Origin: Actinomycetota bacterium
GTDB taxonomy: Bacteria > Actinomycetota > Actinomycetes > Mycobacteriales > Micromonosporaceae
Reading direction: 5' to 3'
NCBI GenBank assembly: GCA_005885115.1
Contig: VAXX01000290.1
Location: forward strand, 1 to 5,714
Length of the DNA: 5,714 nt
Shown: positions 4,178 through 5,714 of the stretch, piece after piece
How the letters are laid out: every line of letters starts with the position of its first letter
Numbering within the stretch: position 1 is the stretch's first letter
Made by a program: the position numbers and the translations under genes
The notes under the pieces: model-generated
Databases searched by the model: none
Seen by the model: only the letters and a program-made list of their open reading frames with translations
What the model was told of the DNA's origin: nothing

Positions 4178-5714
4178 GTACGCCGTGGGGTCCGCTCCCG
4201 CGGCCGTCCACCGGTTGCGGCGGCTTCCGCGATCGGCAGGAACCGGCTCGGCCGGCGCTGCCGGCCACCGGGCGCCCGGGCGCCGGCGTACGACAGCCAC
4301 AGCCACTGCCGGGCCCGGGTGATCCCGACGTACAGCAGCCGCCGCTCCTCCTCCAGTGCCTCGGGCGTCTTGGCGTACCCGGTCGGCAACGTCCCCTCGG
4401 CCAGCCCGGCCACGAACACCGCGTCCCACTCCAGGCCCTTGGCCGAGTGCAGGGACGCCAGGGTCACGCCCTCGACGGTCGGGGCGTGCTGGAGGGTGGC
4501 CCGGCGGGCCAGCTCGGCGCAGAAGTCGGCCAGCGAGCCGGCCGCCACCTCCTCGGCGAGGGTGACGAGCGCCTGCAGCGCCTCCCAGCGCTCCCGGGCG
4601 GCGCCGCCCGACGGCGCCTCGTCCGGCCGCCAGCCCACCGCTTCCAGCGCCTGTACGACCGCCTCAGGTACCGGTACGTCGGGCGGGGTGGACTTGACCG
4701 CGCCCCGGAGCGCGACCATGGCCTGGCGGACCTCCGCGCGCTCGAAGAACCGTTCGGCACCCTGGACGACCGTGGGTACGCCGGCCTCGGCCAGCGCCTC
4801 CTCGTACGCCTCGGATTGCGCGTTGGTACGGAACAGGACGGCGATCTCCCGGGCCGGCGTACCGGCGGCGATCAGCTCGGCGCAGCGGGCCGCCACGGCG
4901 GTCGCCTCGGCCGGCTCGTCGGGGAACATCCGGATCTCCGGCTCCGGGCCGGTCGGGCGCTGGCCCTGCAACTCCAGCCGCAGCCGGGCCTCGGCGCCCC
5001 TGGCCTGCCGGATGATCGCGTTGGCCAGCCCGACCACCTGCGGAGTGGACCGGTAGTCCCGGACCAGCCGGATCACCGTCGCGCTCCGGTGCCGTCGCGG
5101 GAAGTCGAGCAGGTGCGCCGAGGAGGCGCCGGTGAACGAGTAGATGGTCTGGCTGGCGTCGCCGACCACGGTCAGGTCGGTCCGGCCACCCAACCAGGCG
5201 TCCAGCAGCCGCTGCTGGAGCGGGTTGACGTCCTGGTACTCGTCGACGGTGAAGTGCCGGTACCGGGCGTGTACCTGGTCGGCGACGTCGGGATGCTCCT
5301 CGACGGCCCAGACCGCCGCCCGGAGCAGGTCCTCGAAGTCGATCACTCCGTTGGACCGCTTGACCTGTTCGTACGCGGCGAAGACCTGACCCACCTTGGC
5401 CGGCTCGAACGGGGTGTCCCGGCTGGCCTTGGTCGCGGCGATCTCGTACTCCCCTGGTTCGACCAGGGACGACTTGGCCCATTCGATCTCCGCGGCCAGG
5501 TCCCGCGCGGCGGTCCGGTCGGCCCGCAGCCCGGCCCGCGCCGCGGCCAGCGTGACCAGCCGGGCCTTGCTGTCCAGCAGCTCCGGCATGGCCCGCCCGG
5601 ACAGCAGCCGCGGGGCGAAGAACCGGACCTGGCGCAGCGCGGCCGCGTGGAACGTACGGGCCTGCACCCCCTCGACCCCGAGGGCGGCCAGGCGGGCCCG
5701 CAGTTCCGCGGCCG
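4033..5714 (-). CDS. uvrD2: Truncated UvrD2 product: helicase core without C-terminal domains (5' partial)
   Basis: This is the frame the ribosome would read as the sequence stands. It enters at the window end and stays in the native frame through 4178, covering motifs Ib to VI, with V and VI supplied by the second repeat copy. It then crosses into the first copy in the wrong frame. About 47 foreign residues rich in Pro, Arg, Ser and Ala follow before the TGA at 4033-4035. The product would keep the helicase motor but lack the tetracysteine module and HRDC domain. Work on mycobacterial UvrD2, as I recall it, found the tetracysteine part needed to couple ATP hydrolysis to unwinding, so such a protein would probably bind DNA and hydrolyse ATP but unwind poorly. 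There is no start codon in view; the GTG at 5667 is internal to the conserved motif and is not a start. Confidence 0.7.
   Translation of the reverse strand, partial: AAELRARLAALGVEGVQARTFHAAALRQVRFFAPRLLSGRAMPELLDSKARLVTLAAARAGLRADRTAARDLAAEIEWAKSSLVEPGEYEIAATKASRDTPFEPAKVGQVFAAYEQVKRSNGVIDFEDLLRAAVWAVEEHPDVADQVHARYRHFTVDEYQDVNPLQQRLLDAWLGGRTDLTVVGDASQTIYSFTGASSAHLLDFPRRHRSATVIRLVRDYRSTPQVVGLANAIIRQARGAEARLRLELQGQRPTGPEPEIRMFPDEPAEATAVAARCAELIAAGTPAREIAVLFRTNAQSEAYEEALAEAGVPTVVQGAERFFERAEVRQAMVALRGAVKSTPPDVPVPEAVVQALEAVGWRPDEAPSGGAARERWEALQALVTLAEEVAAGSLADFCAELARRATLQHAPTVEGVTLASLHSAKGLEWDAVFVAGLAEGTLPTGYAKTPEALEEERRLLYVGITRARQWLWLSYAGARAPGGRQRRPSRFLPIAEAAATGGRPRERTPRRTAAPPGSAGRRCRRSSPSPRRWRPARWPTSAPSWPAGPPSSTPRPSRA
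4178..4608. repeat. Tandem duplication, copy 2 (431 bp)
   Basis: Identical to 3747-4177 at an offset of 431. The right boundary is set by a mismatch at 4609 (C) against 4178 (G). The match run is exactly one unit long, so there is no extra microhomology at the junction. This copy is the one read in the native uvrD2 frame from upstream. Confidence 0.97.

Larger units (their letters stand above)
3395..5714 (-). pseudogene. uvrD2: uvrD2, UvrD-family DNA helicase with HRDC domain, frame broken by tandem duplication
   Basis: This is the whole visible uvrD2 locus; the N-terminus with the Walker A loop lies beyond the window end. UvrD2 is a superfamily 1A 3'-5' DNA helicase of actinobacteria, reported essential in mycobacteria. 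The first visible residues (AELRARL, then VQARTFHAAALRQ) match the motif I/Ib region. Motif II is DEYQD (5230-5244), motif III is VGDASQTIYSF, motif IV includes DYRSTPQVV, motif V is SLHSAKGLEWD and motif VI is YVGITRARQ. Next come the UvrD2-type tetracysteine pair CRVC (3722-3733) and CADC (3668-3679), then an HRDC domain (about 3425-3655) and the stop at 3395-3397. An exact 431-bp duplication shifts the frame between the helicase core and the C-terminal modules. Removing either copy rejoins a continuous frame, so the lesion is recent, still revertible, or an assembly error. Confidence 0.9.

Noticed and set aside
3165..4268. 367-codon minus-strand frame running past the uvrD2 stop
   Set aside because: This is a third frame of the uvrD2 region with no helicase motif in frame. 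It passes through the uvrD2 stop region by chance.
3747..4608. CRISPR array or mobile element as the cause of the repeat
   Set aside because: There are only two long abutting copies of gene sequence, with no spacers, no terminal inverted repeats, no transposase and no target-site duplication.
3377..5056. Long plus-strand open frame of 559 codons
   Set aside because: It lies opposite uvrD2, contains no recognisable domain, and repeats itself out of frame at the 431-bp duplication. It is a high-GC shadow frame.
5665..5667. GTG as the start of UvrD2
   Set aside because: Residues just upstream (AELRARLAALGVEG) continue the conserved UvrD sequence, so this valine is internal and the true start is outside the window.

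Overview
The window is very GC-rich and its codons almost always end in G or C. Protein content and gene order point to an actinomycete, most likely a member of the Micromonosporaceae; the family assignment is inference from recalled homologues. The set of ThiF-like protein, ABC1 kinase, WhiB7 and UvrD2 matches the mycobacterial Rv3196-Rv3197-whiB7-uvrD2 neighbourhood as I recall it, so this looks like conserved chromosomal core rather than an imported island.

Layout: positions 1-984 (+) hold the 3' part of a ThiF/E1-like protein of the type annotated as TOMM/cyclodehydratase-like, followed almost without a gap by an ABC1/UbiB-family atypical kinase (989-2308, +). A perfect 12-bp hairpin (2313-2342) closes that pair and lies between convergent genes. 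On the minus strand come a 50-residue unknown protein (2349-2501) and the WhiB7 regulator (2596-2934). Between whiB7 and the next gene upstream is a leader-like stretch of about 460 bases. It contains a small ORF with a strong ribosome binding site (start 3280), a candidate antiterminator (3024-3069) and a terminator-like hairpin (2991-3027) whose arms overlap. This is the architecture expected of the attenuated whiB7 leader known in actinobacteria. The coding signal in the small ORF appears to change frame near 3170-3195.

From 3395 to the end (minus strand) lies uvrD2, a superfamily 1 helicase with a tetracysteine module and an HRDC domain. It is broken by an exact 431-bp tandem duplication (3747-4177 and 4178-4608). 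Because 431 is not a multiple of 3, the reading frame is lost after the second helicase core. The N-terminal open frame keeps the visible helicase motifs but loses the zinc-binding module and HRDC domain. Precise loss of one copy would restore the full gene.

The two most notable items are the reversible-looking uvrD2 duplication (real lesion or assembly artefact) and the structured whiB7 leader with its frame-switching small ORF.
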